A DNA stretch of 64,000 bases. Source: Rhodopirellula baltica. GTDB lineage: Bacteria; Planctomycetota; Planctomycetia; Pirellulales; Pirellulaceae. The notes below the pieces were generated by a model, which was not told the DNA's origin, made no database searches, and saw only the letters and a program-made list of their open reading frames with translations. Below, in pieces: positions 37,732 to 46,421 of this stretch (its first letter is position 1; the number at the start of each line of letters is the position of its first letter). The stretch covers positions 62,001 through 126,000 of the forward strand of contig PPHI01000029.1 in NCBI GenBank assembly GCA_002901265.1. The letters are read 5' to 3'. The position numbers and the translations under genes were made by a program.

Positions 37732-38685
37732 TCAGAATCGTATCGCGTACTCGGCGCGAACGATGTCGTGATACCAAACATGCCCTGTCAATGAGCGTCC
37801 ATAGCCGGCAAAAACGCTTCGCCGAGAATCTGACCAGCGTAGGCCAAGCTTGGTGTTGACCGTGGTGTCGCCATCAACCGAAATGATTTTGGCGGCGGTC
37901 GCCGTATCGGGAACCGTTGCCAGCCCGTCAAGGATTGTCCAACCGACAAACTCGCTCACGAGCGAAAGACGCTTTGATGATTCTGAGCAGGTCGCTTCTT
38001 GGCGGTAGAGGTCAATGCCAATGCCGGTCCCAAGCCGCAGGATCGGTCCCGCGAATGGTTCACCGCTGATCTCGGTGCCGTCGATCGGAATCCATAACCG
38101 AGCTTCGTTTTCCCAACTCACTAACGGACTCAGTTGCGTCGCATGCAAGAGGGCTGGCTCAAGACTCGCATGGTCCGTTCCCAAGAGTCGGCTAGCATCC
38201 CCGGTCGGCACGTAGGCGCGAAGCTGTCCCGTCACGACGTGTTCGGAGTTCATCCACAAGATACCTTTCGCGCCGAGTTCCAGATCGCTGAAACCTTGCT
38301 CGTTGTCATTACGTTCCGGATCAATGAAGCGGACGGGAACGTCTAAGAACAAGGACCAGAGTGGACTCGGAGCGAATTCGAGATAGGTTCTTAGGGATTG
38401 ATAGTTGACGTTTGTTTCCGCCGGAGAAATCGGAACACCGGTCGCCGCCGTCGAAGCACGGTAGAAAAATTCCGCGCGGTCCGGTGTCGGATTGTCGTAG
38501 GCCGCATCAAAGCGAAACCGTACTTGGGTCATAGGAATTGCGCAATCGACGTAGCCCACGTTGGTGTCCGAAGTACTGAACGGTGGATCGTCGTCTTGCG
38601 CAAAACAGCTTCCGGCGGTTGCCAATGCAAGCAAAGCCATCGCCGAATATCGAATTAGCACAGAGAGAGTTGGCGGTGGCGTCAT
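37732..38685 (-). CDS. Exported, probable outer-membrane beta-barrel protein
   Basis: A 317-residue protein with a signal peptide (about 1-29, LLALATAGSCFAQ). The mature part has regularly alternating strands and aromatic girdle-like residues (FRFDAAYDNPTPDRAEFFYRA, LRTYLEFAPSPLWSLFLDVPV, ENEARLWIPI, SVFAGYGRSLTGHVWYHD). It ends with Phe at the C-terminus (AEYAIRF), typical of barrel assembly signals. It resembles the MetA-pathway/transporter barrel type; the substrate is unknown. It converges on the kinase gene across 47 bases. Confidence 0.65.
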   Translation of the reverse strand: MTPPPTLSVLIRYSAMALLALATAGSCFAQDDDPPFSTSDTNVGYVDCAIPMTQVRFRFDAAYDNPTPDRAEFFYRASTAATGVPISPAETNVNYQSLRTYLEFAPSPLWSLFLDVPVRFIDPERNDNEQGFSDLELGAKGILWMNSEHVVTGQLRAYVPTGDASRLLGTDHASLEPALLHATQLSPLVSWENEARLWIPIDGTEISGEPFAGPILRLGTGIGIDLYRQEATCSESSKRLSLVSEFVGWTILDGLATVPDTATAAKIISVDGDTTVNTKLGLRWSDSRRSVFAGYGRSLTGHVWYHDIVRAEYAIRF

Positions 38686-38695
38686 CGATTTAGGC

Positions 38696-38920
38696 TCAAA
38701 TCCACGGTGGTTCGTAGGGAAGCGTCAGTACGTTGGTTATCGAGAACACAACCAGTACGACTTGAATCACAGTCACCCACTCGCAAGGTTTGCCAAACCG
38801 CAGAACTTTCCCCACCACCGCTCCCAAGACGCTCCACCGCCCAGAAGGCCTTGCAGTTGCGAAGTTGATCGCAACTAGGATTTTGATTGACTGCTCAGGA
38901 GCTGCGCCCACGAACCTCAT
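38696..38920 (-). CDS. Possible small membrane protein
   Basis: A 74-residue frame starting with ATG, with a strongly hydrophobic C-terminal half (WVTVIQVVLVVFSITNVLTL) and a weaker hydrophobic stretch near residues 35-45. Its stop lies 10 bases upstream of the beta-barrel gene on the same strand, as expected for an operon. Nothing else occupies this roughly 300-base interval. No family is recognised and the frame could be fortuitous. Confidence 0.35.
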   Translation of the reverse strand: MRFVGAAPEQSIKILVAINFATARPSGRWSVLGAVVGKVLRFGKPCEWVTVIQVVLVVFSITNVLTLPYEPPWI

Positions 38921-38985
38921 TGAGAAAGAGAGTCAAAGCTGAACCGCATCTGCCTCTCTCAAGGGCGTTGGACACACGGTCGACC

Positions 38986-41900
38986 CTACCACCTTTCGTG
39001 AATTCGGTCTTCCTGCTCGAAATTGGATACTTCTTCTTGCCAGCGGACTTTGCTTTTAAGGAAACCGTACTTGTAGAAGATCTGCTTGGTTATGTCGTAA
39101 CCGTCTCCACCGTCGAGATAGTCGCGTGTCCCATCGTATCCACCGCTAACCCAGTCGTCACCATTCTCGGCCCAAATGTGATCGGATCCTGAATCACCAT
39201 ACAGCGCATCGTTTCCATCGCCGCCGAAGATGAAATCATCTCCATCTGTCCCTCGAATGTAGTCGTCTCCACTTCCACCATAAAGAATGTCATTTCCACC
39301 AAGCCCCCAAATCCGATCGTTGCCTCCGTCGCCAAAGATCAGATCGGCATGTTCGCCACCGCGAATTTCGTCCTTTCCGCCTCCGCCATGAAGCTCATTT
39401 TCGCCGTTGCCGCCGTCGATGATGTCATTGCCGCCTTCCCCTCGGATCAGGTCTGCTCCGTCTCCGCCCTCAATGTGGTCTACCCCATTGCTTCCCGTGA
39501 TAATGTCATTGCCATTTTCTCCATAGAGGAAATTGTTTTGAGAGGCCAACTCCGAATCCAACGCCAAAATTTGGTCGTCACCATCACCGCCCCATATTTC
39601 ATGGTTTTGACCAGCGAATGAAATGGTGTCGTTTCCCCCGCCCGCAAAGACTTGCACATTGTTTCGATTGAGAACGTTTATCGTGTTGTCACCATCGTCG
39701 CCGTAAAGACCGACAAATTCGATGTTCGCCAAATTCGTGACGGCAGAGGGAGTGGTTTGCGAAGAATGAACGACTTGATCACCGTCCAGTTCAATCGACG
39801 TTCCATGGATCTCAACGCTGTCGAGGTCCAAGCCGCCATCAGCCGTTCCGCCGCCGTTTCCGACCAAAAGTTGATCATCGCCAGCCATTCCGAACAAATG
39901 TGTTTCGCCGGTGAATTCGCTTGCGTCGAGTTTGTTGTTTCGGGAGTCTCCTTCAAGCGTCAGAATTTCAAGTCCGGCCAAAACGTAGTCGGCTTGCCCT
40001 GTCAAAAAGCTGTCGCTTAGAACGAGATCAGGGGAAGCGTCCCCAGGCTTAAAGAAGGCATGATCACCATCGCCACCGCCACCAATCACGGTGACGTTCA
40101 CCGGTGCTTTTCCAATATGAAACGAATCGTTTCCGTCACCACCATCGAGGTGTAAATCGATCAGTGAATTGTTTCCAAACTCGACGTGAATCTGGTCGTC
40201 ACCGCCGAGCGATTCGACGCCGATCGATTCAATCTCGCTGACCTGCGGATGAACCAGTTCGATTGCGGTTTCCGCAGGCTGGGACAGATCTTGTCGTCTA
40301 ACCACGATCCGTCCGCTTTCATTGAGCGACAATTCAATTCGTTCGCTGGCATCGCCGAATCGATAGGTGTAACGATCATCACCGAGTCCTCCGAACACGA
40401 TGTCATCACCTGTCGTATGCAAAATCAGGTCGTTTCCCGCTCCTCCAATCAACGAATCCTCCAAGTCCGAACCGAGAAGCACATCATCGCCCTCGCCACC
40501 GTCCAGCGAGTCCAAGAGAACAGGCTCGGTGACTGAGTTCTGGTCGTTGGGGTCTTGCACACTCCAATTCGACCAACGATAGATCGAAAAGGTGAAACCA
40601 CTCGCCCTGTTCGACTGTATTTGTTGCTCGAGGGATGAGATCCAATCGACAGAGGCATCTTTTGCGAACAGTTGATCGTTGCCATCATCGCCCCGCAGCA
40701 TATCATCACCGGATCCACCATGCAGTTCGTCATCGCCGCCGCGACCGAACAACAAATCGTCGCCATCTCCGCCGTCAAGAATGTCTCCACTGTCGCTGCC
40801 AAGGAGCTGATCGTTGCCTTGACCGCCTTCCAGACGCAAGATGGAATCAAAGGTGCCTGTCGCATTGATATAGTCATTGCCACCAAGACCTAGAATCCGG
40901 ATTTCGGAGAACGCCTGATCGTCGACGGGCGAGAACCAAAACTCTTGGGTACCAAGTTTAACGGAGACCGTCCGATCGAATTGAGAGATGTACAGTTGGT
41001 CGTTGCCATCGGTCGCCTTGATCTCCAGGATTCCGTTTTCCTGCGACGCCGTCAAAATGTGGTTTCCAAGTTCGTCCTGCAATCCGATTTCGCCCGAGTT
41101 GGAGCCACCCGTATCGGAAGCGCCACCACCTTCGATCGAATCATGCCCTTCGCCACCGATCAAAGCATCCGCAAAAATTGACCCAAACAATTGATCGTTT
41201 CCTGCACCACCATCCAGTGTGTTGATGACTCTAGAGTTGCCTAACTCAGTTTCAGGACTGATCAGCTGGTCAAGTGCGTCATCGATGCGACGCCGTTCCA
41301 AGTCGGTGACTCGCAATTTCAGCGTCTCAAGTGCGCCCTTTAGTTCGTCTTGCTGCGAATAGGTCATTCCTCCCATGGCAAATTCGAGCAACAGTGAATG
41401 CAATGCCTCGGTCTGGCTGGCAAGATTTTGTGCCGTTTGAATTTCAGCGATCAAGTCGTTGATCTGGCTGTCGGAAAGTTCGGACAAATACAAAGCCGGA
41501 TCGATAACCGCAAACAGAATGTCATCTCCCGCATCACCCTGAACAAAATCGATTCCCACGCCACCAGCAAGCGAGTCATTGCCTTCACCGCCAAGCAACT
41601 TATCGTCGCCTCCGCCGCCGGCTAGCGTGTCATCTCCGCTACCTCCGTCGATTGCATCGGCACCATGACCGCCGAACAGCATGTCATTGCCTGCCTCACC
41701 GTAAATCGTACTTCCGGCAAGTCCGATTCCGGCATGAATCTCGTCATCGCCATCGCCTCCATGGATCACATCGTATCCGGCACCGCCGTCGATATAGTCC
41801 GCACCGCTGTCGCCATAAATCGCATCCTGGCCTTCACCGCCAAAGATCCTGTCTGCTGCGTCGCCACCATGGATTTCGTCGTTGCCGCCATTGCCGAACA

Positions 41901-44900
41901 ACGTGTCCGCTCCCCCGCCGCCATACAACAAATCGTGGCCATCGGATCCGTTGATCGTATCGTTACCTTCTCCTCCATCGACGATGACGGTCTCGACGTT
42001 CAGCTCGCCGATCACACTCAGAAGATCGTCCCCACCCAATCCACTCACGCGGACTTTTTCAATATCGCGTTCCAGTGCGTTGGTAGGCAGACGGAATTGA
42101 AAGTTCGCCAGGTCACTGAAAACGTGAAAGGTTCCCGGTGTGTCGGCCAACGATTCCAATGTCAGTTCATCCGCCTCTTCCGTCCCATAGATTTCGACGA
42201 TGTCTTCGTTCGCTCCACCATGCAACACATCGATCGAATCAGGGTCGTTGAGCAAGAAGCCAAATCGAATTATGTCATTACCCGCGCCACCGTCGATCGA
42301 ATCGGCCCCCTCGGCGCCGCGAAGGATGTCGTCGCCATCGCCTCCCTTCAGCACATCGTCGCCAACACCTCCGTCCAGGTCGTCCGCCCCTGCGTCACCA
42401 AACAACGAGTCGTTGCCGGCACTTCCATAGACCGTATCGTTGCCCAGCCCAGCAATCAGAGTGTCATCACCGCCGAAGCCTTCGAGATAGTCGTCGCCAT
42501 CACCGCCCTCCAACCGGTCATTCCCGGCGCCACCGATCAGTCGATCTTGACCGTCTCCGCCACGCAGAGTTGCAACTCCCGTGGTATCGATGAAGAACGT
42601 ATCGTCGCCGCCGTCACCGTCCAACGTTACATCAGACGTAACACCATCGAGAACCGTGACTTGATCGTTTCCTTCTCCGCCAGCACCAACGATTCGCGAT
42701 ACCCCTTCAAAGATGCGGAGATAGGATTCCTCATCGGCTTCAAAGCCGACGAGCAGTGTTTCACCACCGCCGTCTGATCGGCCGAGAGACCTAATTGTAA
42801 AGGTCTCGTCGGCGACATCCGGTCGTGCATCCATTCGCAAGGACGCGGTGTCTCCCATGAATAACTGCAGTTCACCGTCAACTACCTGACCAAGTTGTGA
42901 TTGATTGGCATCGCGCAATAGCGCCGCATCGTTCGATTCGAACAGCGTTCCATCGAGCAACTTGACCCGTGCCAATTCCCACGTCTTGTCAAAGACGGTA
43001 ATGCCAAAGGTTTCCACGGTCACCGAAGCGGACAATCCCGCCTCTAGGCTACCGTTGACATTTGCGACGGCCAGCGGATTCTCGTTGACAATCGTCGCAA
43101 GCTCGGCGGCACGTATCCGTCCGTCATAGTTCCACTGATCCGGGGAGTCCAAAAAGCTGGGGGTCCACAGGGGCGAAAGCACGTCCTCCCAATCCTTAAC
43201 GTCCACGTCGGGATCGGGAAGGTCATTGAGGTCTAGTTCGAGCGTGCCTTCGAGGAAAATGGCACCGCCGATGGTTGCCTTGACGACTTTGGCATCCAGC
43301 CCCGCCGAAATTCCTCCGGTGGCAGTCACCGTGAGTGAGACTTCCGGTGCGTCGTAGTCACTGTTTTCACGCTCGCCAACCACGCCGGCTAGGTCGTTTC
43401 GGTCATCCATGTAGAACCCGCTGATCAGCAGATTCTGATTGTCTCGCAGGCTCTGTTCCAAGGCCGCTTCGGATGAAAAGTCCGCAAGCTGAGACAGTTG
43501 GGCAATTCCCAACGCATCATAGCCGGCAGCTAATTCAAGCCCCAGTCCGACCGACAGTCCCGCATTGAGCTGTGCCAAATTCAACAAAGGCGCGATCGGG
43601 ATTGAGATCCCCGCATCAAACCCGAGCTCCGCGTTGGCCTCAAAAGTCAGTAATTCTCCGGACGTGTCACCCATTAGGAAACCCGCCAGGATCTCAGGGT
43701 CCGTCAAGAATGGAAGATCAAACGCACCGCCAAAGTCCGTCCCCCATTCCATGCTCCGCTCGAATTCGGCCTTCCCCTCAGGGTTTGAAAGCGTGTTCGA
43801 TAGATCAATCCCCAGCAAGCCGTCTTTCAAATCCCGGATGTTCTTGCGAGCTTCGTCGCCGAGATCACGGATGGCCTTCGGATCAAAGTCAACCTTTTCG
43901 AACTCGATGTCGAACAGCGACTGAATGTTTTCGCTGTTTAAACCAAATCCGTTGTAGTTCAAGATGGCATCTACCGCGTGAATTGCGATCGAAGCCGGAT
44001 CATCAGGCTCGAGTTGTGCGAGGCTGAGCCCTGTTATGGGGCCTTTGCCCAGCATCTCATAGAGATCGCTAATCACTGGAATCGGCTCGATTAAAAAATC
44101 AATTGCCGGTTTGGCCGGCCTCAATTGATCTTGAAGCTTCCGAACAAATGGATCGATGAAGTCCGAGTAGATCTTTCCCAAATCAATCGCGACCTCATCC
44201 AAACCGACCGTCACGGCGTTGCCGGAATTGTCAATTTCACCGTCAGCGAAAACGAGTTGCGTGTCGTACTCAACACGCCCCTCCGCGGTGACTCCCAAAT
44301 TGATCAGGTCTGTGTTCAGATTGATGTTTGGGAAAAAGGACGCGTCGATGTCCAAGTGGACTGCCCCGCTGCCGACCAAAGTTCCATCCACTGCGACCCC
44401 GCCCGTGGCGGATTGCCGTACATCGATCGTATAGGTTCCCGTGAAGCGTGATTCATGATCCGGCGACTCACTAAAGTCGGCAATGAAAACTCCGACGCGT
44501 CCCTTGCCAGAATTAAAATCCTCTCGCACGGTGGCCGTGTAATCGATGATCAACTCGTCCGCCGTTTCCGTATCGAAATAAAACGAACTGATACCATCGG
44601 AGTCTTCCACGACGCCAAAGGTCAATCGATACTGCATCGCCAAGTCCAAATCGACTTGCCCCTCGGTGCCCAGCAATAATTCGATTTCAGGATCCGCGCC
44701 GATCAAATCCAACGCAACGGCGGCTTCGCGACTGATCGATTCGGCAAGAGTGACCTCGAAACGAATTTCGCTATCGCCATCGTTCCCAGTGACCTGCACC
44801 GCATCCGGTGAAACACCGAGCACACCGGCCAGCTGGGATTTCACCTCCGCAATCGTCGCATTGGAATCAAAGTCCAAGGATGCAAACTCGTTTTCGAAAT

Positions 44901-45198
44901 GGCTGAACCACTGGTTGGAAATCGAGGTTTGGGACTGCGATTGCCCGGCATTGATTTCTCCTGCCAACGCGCTGCCGACCAAGGGCGCGGGAGTTGATAG
45001 GATGTCGCGATTGATCGAGTCTTGCAGCTCTTGAAGAAACCCGGATTGCAATCCCTCGTCAACGATGCCGAGATCCGCCGCGAGCAGTTCTCGCTTGACC
45101 AATTTTTCCATCAGCATCCGACGCGGTCCCGTTTTCCGTGCGATTTGGGTGCGTGACTTTGGTTGTTTTCGAAACAGGCGGAATGCTGGGCTGATCAT
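38986..45198 (-). CDS. Giant RTX-type calcium-binding repeat protein
   Basis: About 2070 residues. Near the N-terminus, EKLVKRELLAAD (residues 31-42) matches the LExLxxRxLLA motif found on many planctomycete surface proteins. Residues 80-830 are non-repetitive, with strand-rich and helical parts. Then come clusters of GGxGxDxUx nonapeptides, at roughly 833-990, 1066-1226, 1324-1366, 1439-1509, 1563-1606 and 1849-2036, which fold as Ca-binding beta-rolls. Two helical insertions interrupt the rolls (about 1228-1322 and 1511-1561). Type I export is typical for RTX proteins, and a T1SS-like set lies at the window start. ATG 45198 is preferred; GTG at 45282 would add 28 residues. The gene is divergent from the sigma factor. 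Confidence 0.88.
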   Translation of the reverse strand: MISPAFRLFRKQPKSRTQIARKTGPRRMLMEKLVKRELLAADLGIVDEGLQSGFLQELQDSINRDILSTPAPLVGSALAGEINAGQSQSQTSISNQWFSHFENEFASLDFDSNATIAEVKSQLAGVLGVSPDAVQVTGNDGDSEIRFEVTLAESISREAAVALDLIGADPEIELLLGTEGQVDLDLAMQYRLTFGVVEDSDGISSFYFDTETADELIIDYTATVREDFNSGKGRVGVFIADFSESPDHESRFTGTYTIDVRQSATGGVAVDGTLVGSGAVHLDIDASFFPNINLNTDLINLGVTAEGRVEYDTQLVFADGEIDNSGNAVTVGLDEVAIDLGKIYSDFIDPFVRKLQDQLRPAKPAIDFLIEPIPVISDLYEMLGKGPITGLSLAQLEPDDPASIAIHAVDAILNYNGFGLNSENIQSLFDIEFEKVDFDPKAIRDLGDEARKNIRDLKDGLLGIDLSNTLSNPEGKAEFERSMEWGTDFGGAFDLPFLTDPEILAGFLMGDTSGELLTFEANAELGFDAGISIPIAPLLNLAQLNAGLSVGLGLELAAGYDALGIAQLSQLADFSSEAALEQSLRDNQNLLISGFYMDDRNDLAGVVGERENSDYDAPEVSLTVTATGGISAGLDAKVVKATIGGAIFLEGTLELDLNDLPDPDVDVKDWEDVLSPLWTPSFLDSPDQWNYDGRIRAAELATIVNENPLAVANVNGSLEAGLSASVTVETFGITVFDKTWELARVKLLDGTLFESNDAALLRDANQSQLGQVVDGELQLFMGDTASLRMDARPDVADETFTIRSLGRSDGGGETLLVGFEADEESYLRIFEGVSRIVGAGGEGNDQVTVLDGVTSDVTLDGDGGDDTFFIDTTGVATLRGGDGQDRLIGGAGNDRLEGGDGDDYLEGFGGDDTLIAGLGNDTVYGSAGNDSLFGDAGADDLDGGVGDDVLKGGDGDDILRGAEGADSIDGGAGNDIIRFGFLLNDPDSIDVLHGGANEDIVEIYGTEEADELTLESLADTPGTFHVFSDLANFQFRLPTNALERDIEKVRVSGLGGDDLLSVIGELNVETVIVDGGEGNDTINGSDGHDLLYGGGGADTLFGNGGNDEIHGGDAADRIFGGEGQDAIYGDSGADYIDGGAGYDVIHGGDGDDEIHAGIGLAGSTIYGEAGNDMLFGGHGADAIDGGSGDDTLAGGGGDDKLLGGEGNDSLAGGVGIDFVQGDAGDDILFAVIDPALYLSELSDSQINDLIAEIQTAQNLASQTEALHSLLLEFAMGGMTYSQQDELKGALETLKLRVTDLERRRIDDALDQLISPETELGNSRVINTLDGGAGNDQLFGSIFADALIGGEGHDSIEGGGASDTGGSNSGEIGLQDELGNHILTASQENGILEIKATDGNDQLYISQFDRTVSVKLGTQEFWFSPVDDQAFSEIRILGLGGNDYINATGTFDSILRLEGGQGNDQLLGSDSGDILDGGDGDDLLFGRGGDDELHGGSGDDMLRGDDGNDQLFAKDASVDWISSLEQQIQSNRASGFTFSIYRWSNWSVQDPNDQNSVTEPVLLDSLDGGEGDDVLLGSDLEDSLIGGAGNDLILHTTGDDIVFGGLGDDRYTYRFGDASERIELSLNESGRIVVRRQDLSQPAETAIELVHPQVSEIESIGVESLGGDDQIHVEFGNNSLIDLHLDGGDGNDSFHIGKAPVNVTVIGGGGDGDHAFFKPGDASPDLVLSDSFLTGQADYVLAGLEILTLEGDSRNNKLDASEFTGETHLFGMAGDDQLLVGNGGGTADGGLDLDSVEIHGTSIELDGDQVVHSSQTTPSAVTNLANIEFVGLYGDDGDNTINVLNRNNVQVFAGGGNDTISFAGQNHEIWGGDGDDQILALDSELASQNNFLYGENGNDIITGSNGVDHIEGGDGADLIRGEGGNDIIDGGNGENELHGGGGKDEIRGGEHADLIFGDGGNDRIWGLGGNDILYGGSGDDYIRGTDGDDFIFGGDGNDALYGDSGSDHIWAENGDDWVSGGYDGTRDYLDGGDGYDITKQIFYKYGFLKSKVRWQEEVSNFEQEDRIHERW

Positions 45199-45429
45199 CT
45201 GTCGTGCACTTTTCGTTTCTTGAATGCGCTGAAAAATTGGCAATCGAATGCCCCGTCCCCCGTTGCTCGCAAACGAAATCACGCCACCGCCAAGATTTCA
45301 AATAAAAATTGATTGCATCGGCGATTCAATTCCGACGGAAAAGAGCATCCGTAGATGCGGCGGTTTGCCGGTACGATTGACGAGCCAACGTCAGTCAACC
45401 GTTGGATTCCATTTCACGACTGCGTTTCA

Positions 45430-46059
45430 ATGACAGACAACCCTCCTGATCCGACAACGAGCTCACATTCCGTCACACTGATGATTGAGCGGTTAAAGGA
45501 AGGCCGATCGGACGCCGCGGCAGAGCTTTGGGAACGCTATTTTGATCGACTGGTCGCGTTGGCTCGAAATCGGCTGGGAAATGCCGAACGCCGAGTCGAG
45601 GACGAAGAAGACGTCGCTACCACGGTGTTTTTTGTGCTCTGTGATGGCGCAAAAAACGGTCGCTTCGAAAAACTGAAGAACCGCCACGACCTTTGGCTTC
45701 TGCTGGTCGCGATCACATCCAATAAAGCTGTCGATCAAGTCCGCCGTCAAACCAGCAAAAAACGCGGACTCGGGTTGGTGCGAGGCGATTCGGTCCTTTC
45801 CGCCAACAGTGGTTCACCCGGTGAATTTACAGAAATCATTTCTGACGCCCCGTCACCCGAACTGCTTGCACTGATGGACGAGCAGTTTCAATCGCTGTTG
45901 GATCTACTGCGGGACGATCTGCAACGTTGGATTGTCAAGTTACGACTGGCCGGTCATTCAAATCGTGAAATCTCGGACAAAGTCAACATCTCGCTCCGTT
46001 CCGTTGAGAGAAAACTCGAGGTCATCCGGGATACGTGGTCCAGCGTCTTGGACGATTGA
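45430..46059 (+). CDS. ECF-type RNA polymerase sigma factor
   Basis: A 209-residue sigma-70 family protein with regions 2 and 4 only. Region 2 includes EDEEDVATTVFFVLCDG and WLLLVAITSNKAVDQVRRQ; region 4 is the helix-turn-helix LRLAGHSNREISDKVNISLRSVERKLEVI. It fits the planctomycete ECF-like group that is often linked to Ser/Thr kinases. ATG at 45430 (MTDNPPDP) is preferred over GTG/ATG codons upstream. No anti-sigma gene is adjacent. Its position, 231 bases divergent from the RTX gene, suggests it may control that gene (inference). Confidence 0.88.
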   Translation: MTDNPPDPTTSSHSVTLMIERLKEGRSDAAAELWERYFDRLVALARNRLGNAERRVEDEEDVATTVFFVLCDGAKNGRFEKLKNRHDLWLLLVAITSNKAVDQVRRQTSKKRGLGLVRGDSVLSANSGSPGEFTEIISDAPSPELLALMDEQFQSLLDLLRDDLQRWIVKLRLAGHSNREISDKVNISLRSVERKLEVIRDTWSSVLDD

Positions 46060-46079
46060 TCGCTGCAGCACGGTATTCG

Positions 46080-46375
46080 CTGGAGTCTAGGCTTTAGCCA
46101 ATTTTCGGTGCGAGTACGTGGAGGCGGAGTCGACGGGACAACGGCAGCAACACCGGCCCCTCCGGGGCGATTACGTTGTGTGGTCATTGAAACTCGGGGC
46201 TTCCACCCCGAGCTAACAAAGACGGCCCCTCCGGGGCGAGTCAAGTACGCATCAATGCTCGTTCCACGGAGCTGCAGCTGTCCATGGTGTGTGAATGCGT
46301 TGCGGATGCTTGTCGATAACTGGCGGTGGCAATCCTGAGTTTGCTCTATCATGGTGCAAGACAAAGGGCGGGGAT
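46080..46375 (+). repeat. Dispersed intergenic repeat, copy C
   Basis: Begins CTGGAGTCTAGGCTTTAGCC shortly after the sigma-factor stop and matches copy A to about 46309. It then continues with a segment (about 46321-46355) resembling the end of copy B. The hairpin at 46195-46214 keeps the CTCGGGG/CCCCGAG stem but has a different loop (CTTCCA) from copy A. It ends close to the start of the sulfatase gene. Confidence 0.85.
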
Positions 46376-46421
46376 TGTTTCGTCTGGTGCGATGATTCGT
46401 CGAGTGACGGTGAGGTGTGCG

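Noticed and set aside
39090-42700. Regularly spaced repeats resembling a CRISPR or satellite array
   Set aside because: They are the codons of GGxGxDxUx nonapeptides in the RTX gene; units vary in sequence and keep the reading frame.
41665-42777. 370-codon plus-strand frame inside the RTX gene
   Set aside because: It is the antisense shadow of the repeat codons and contains no family motif or signal.
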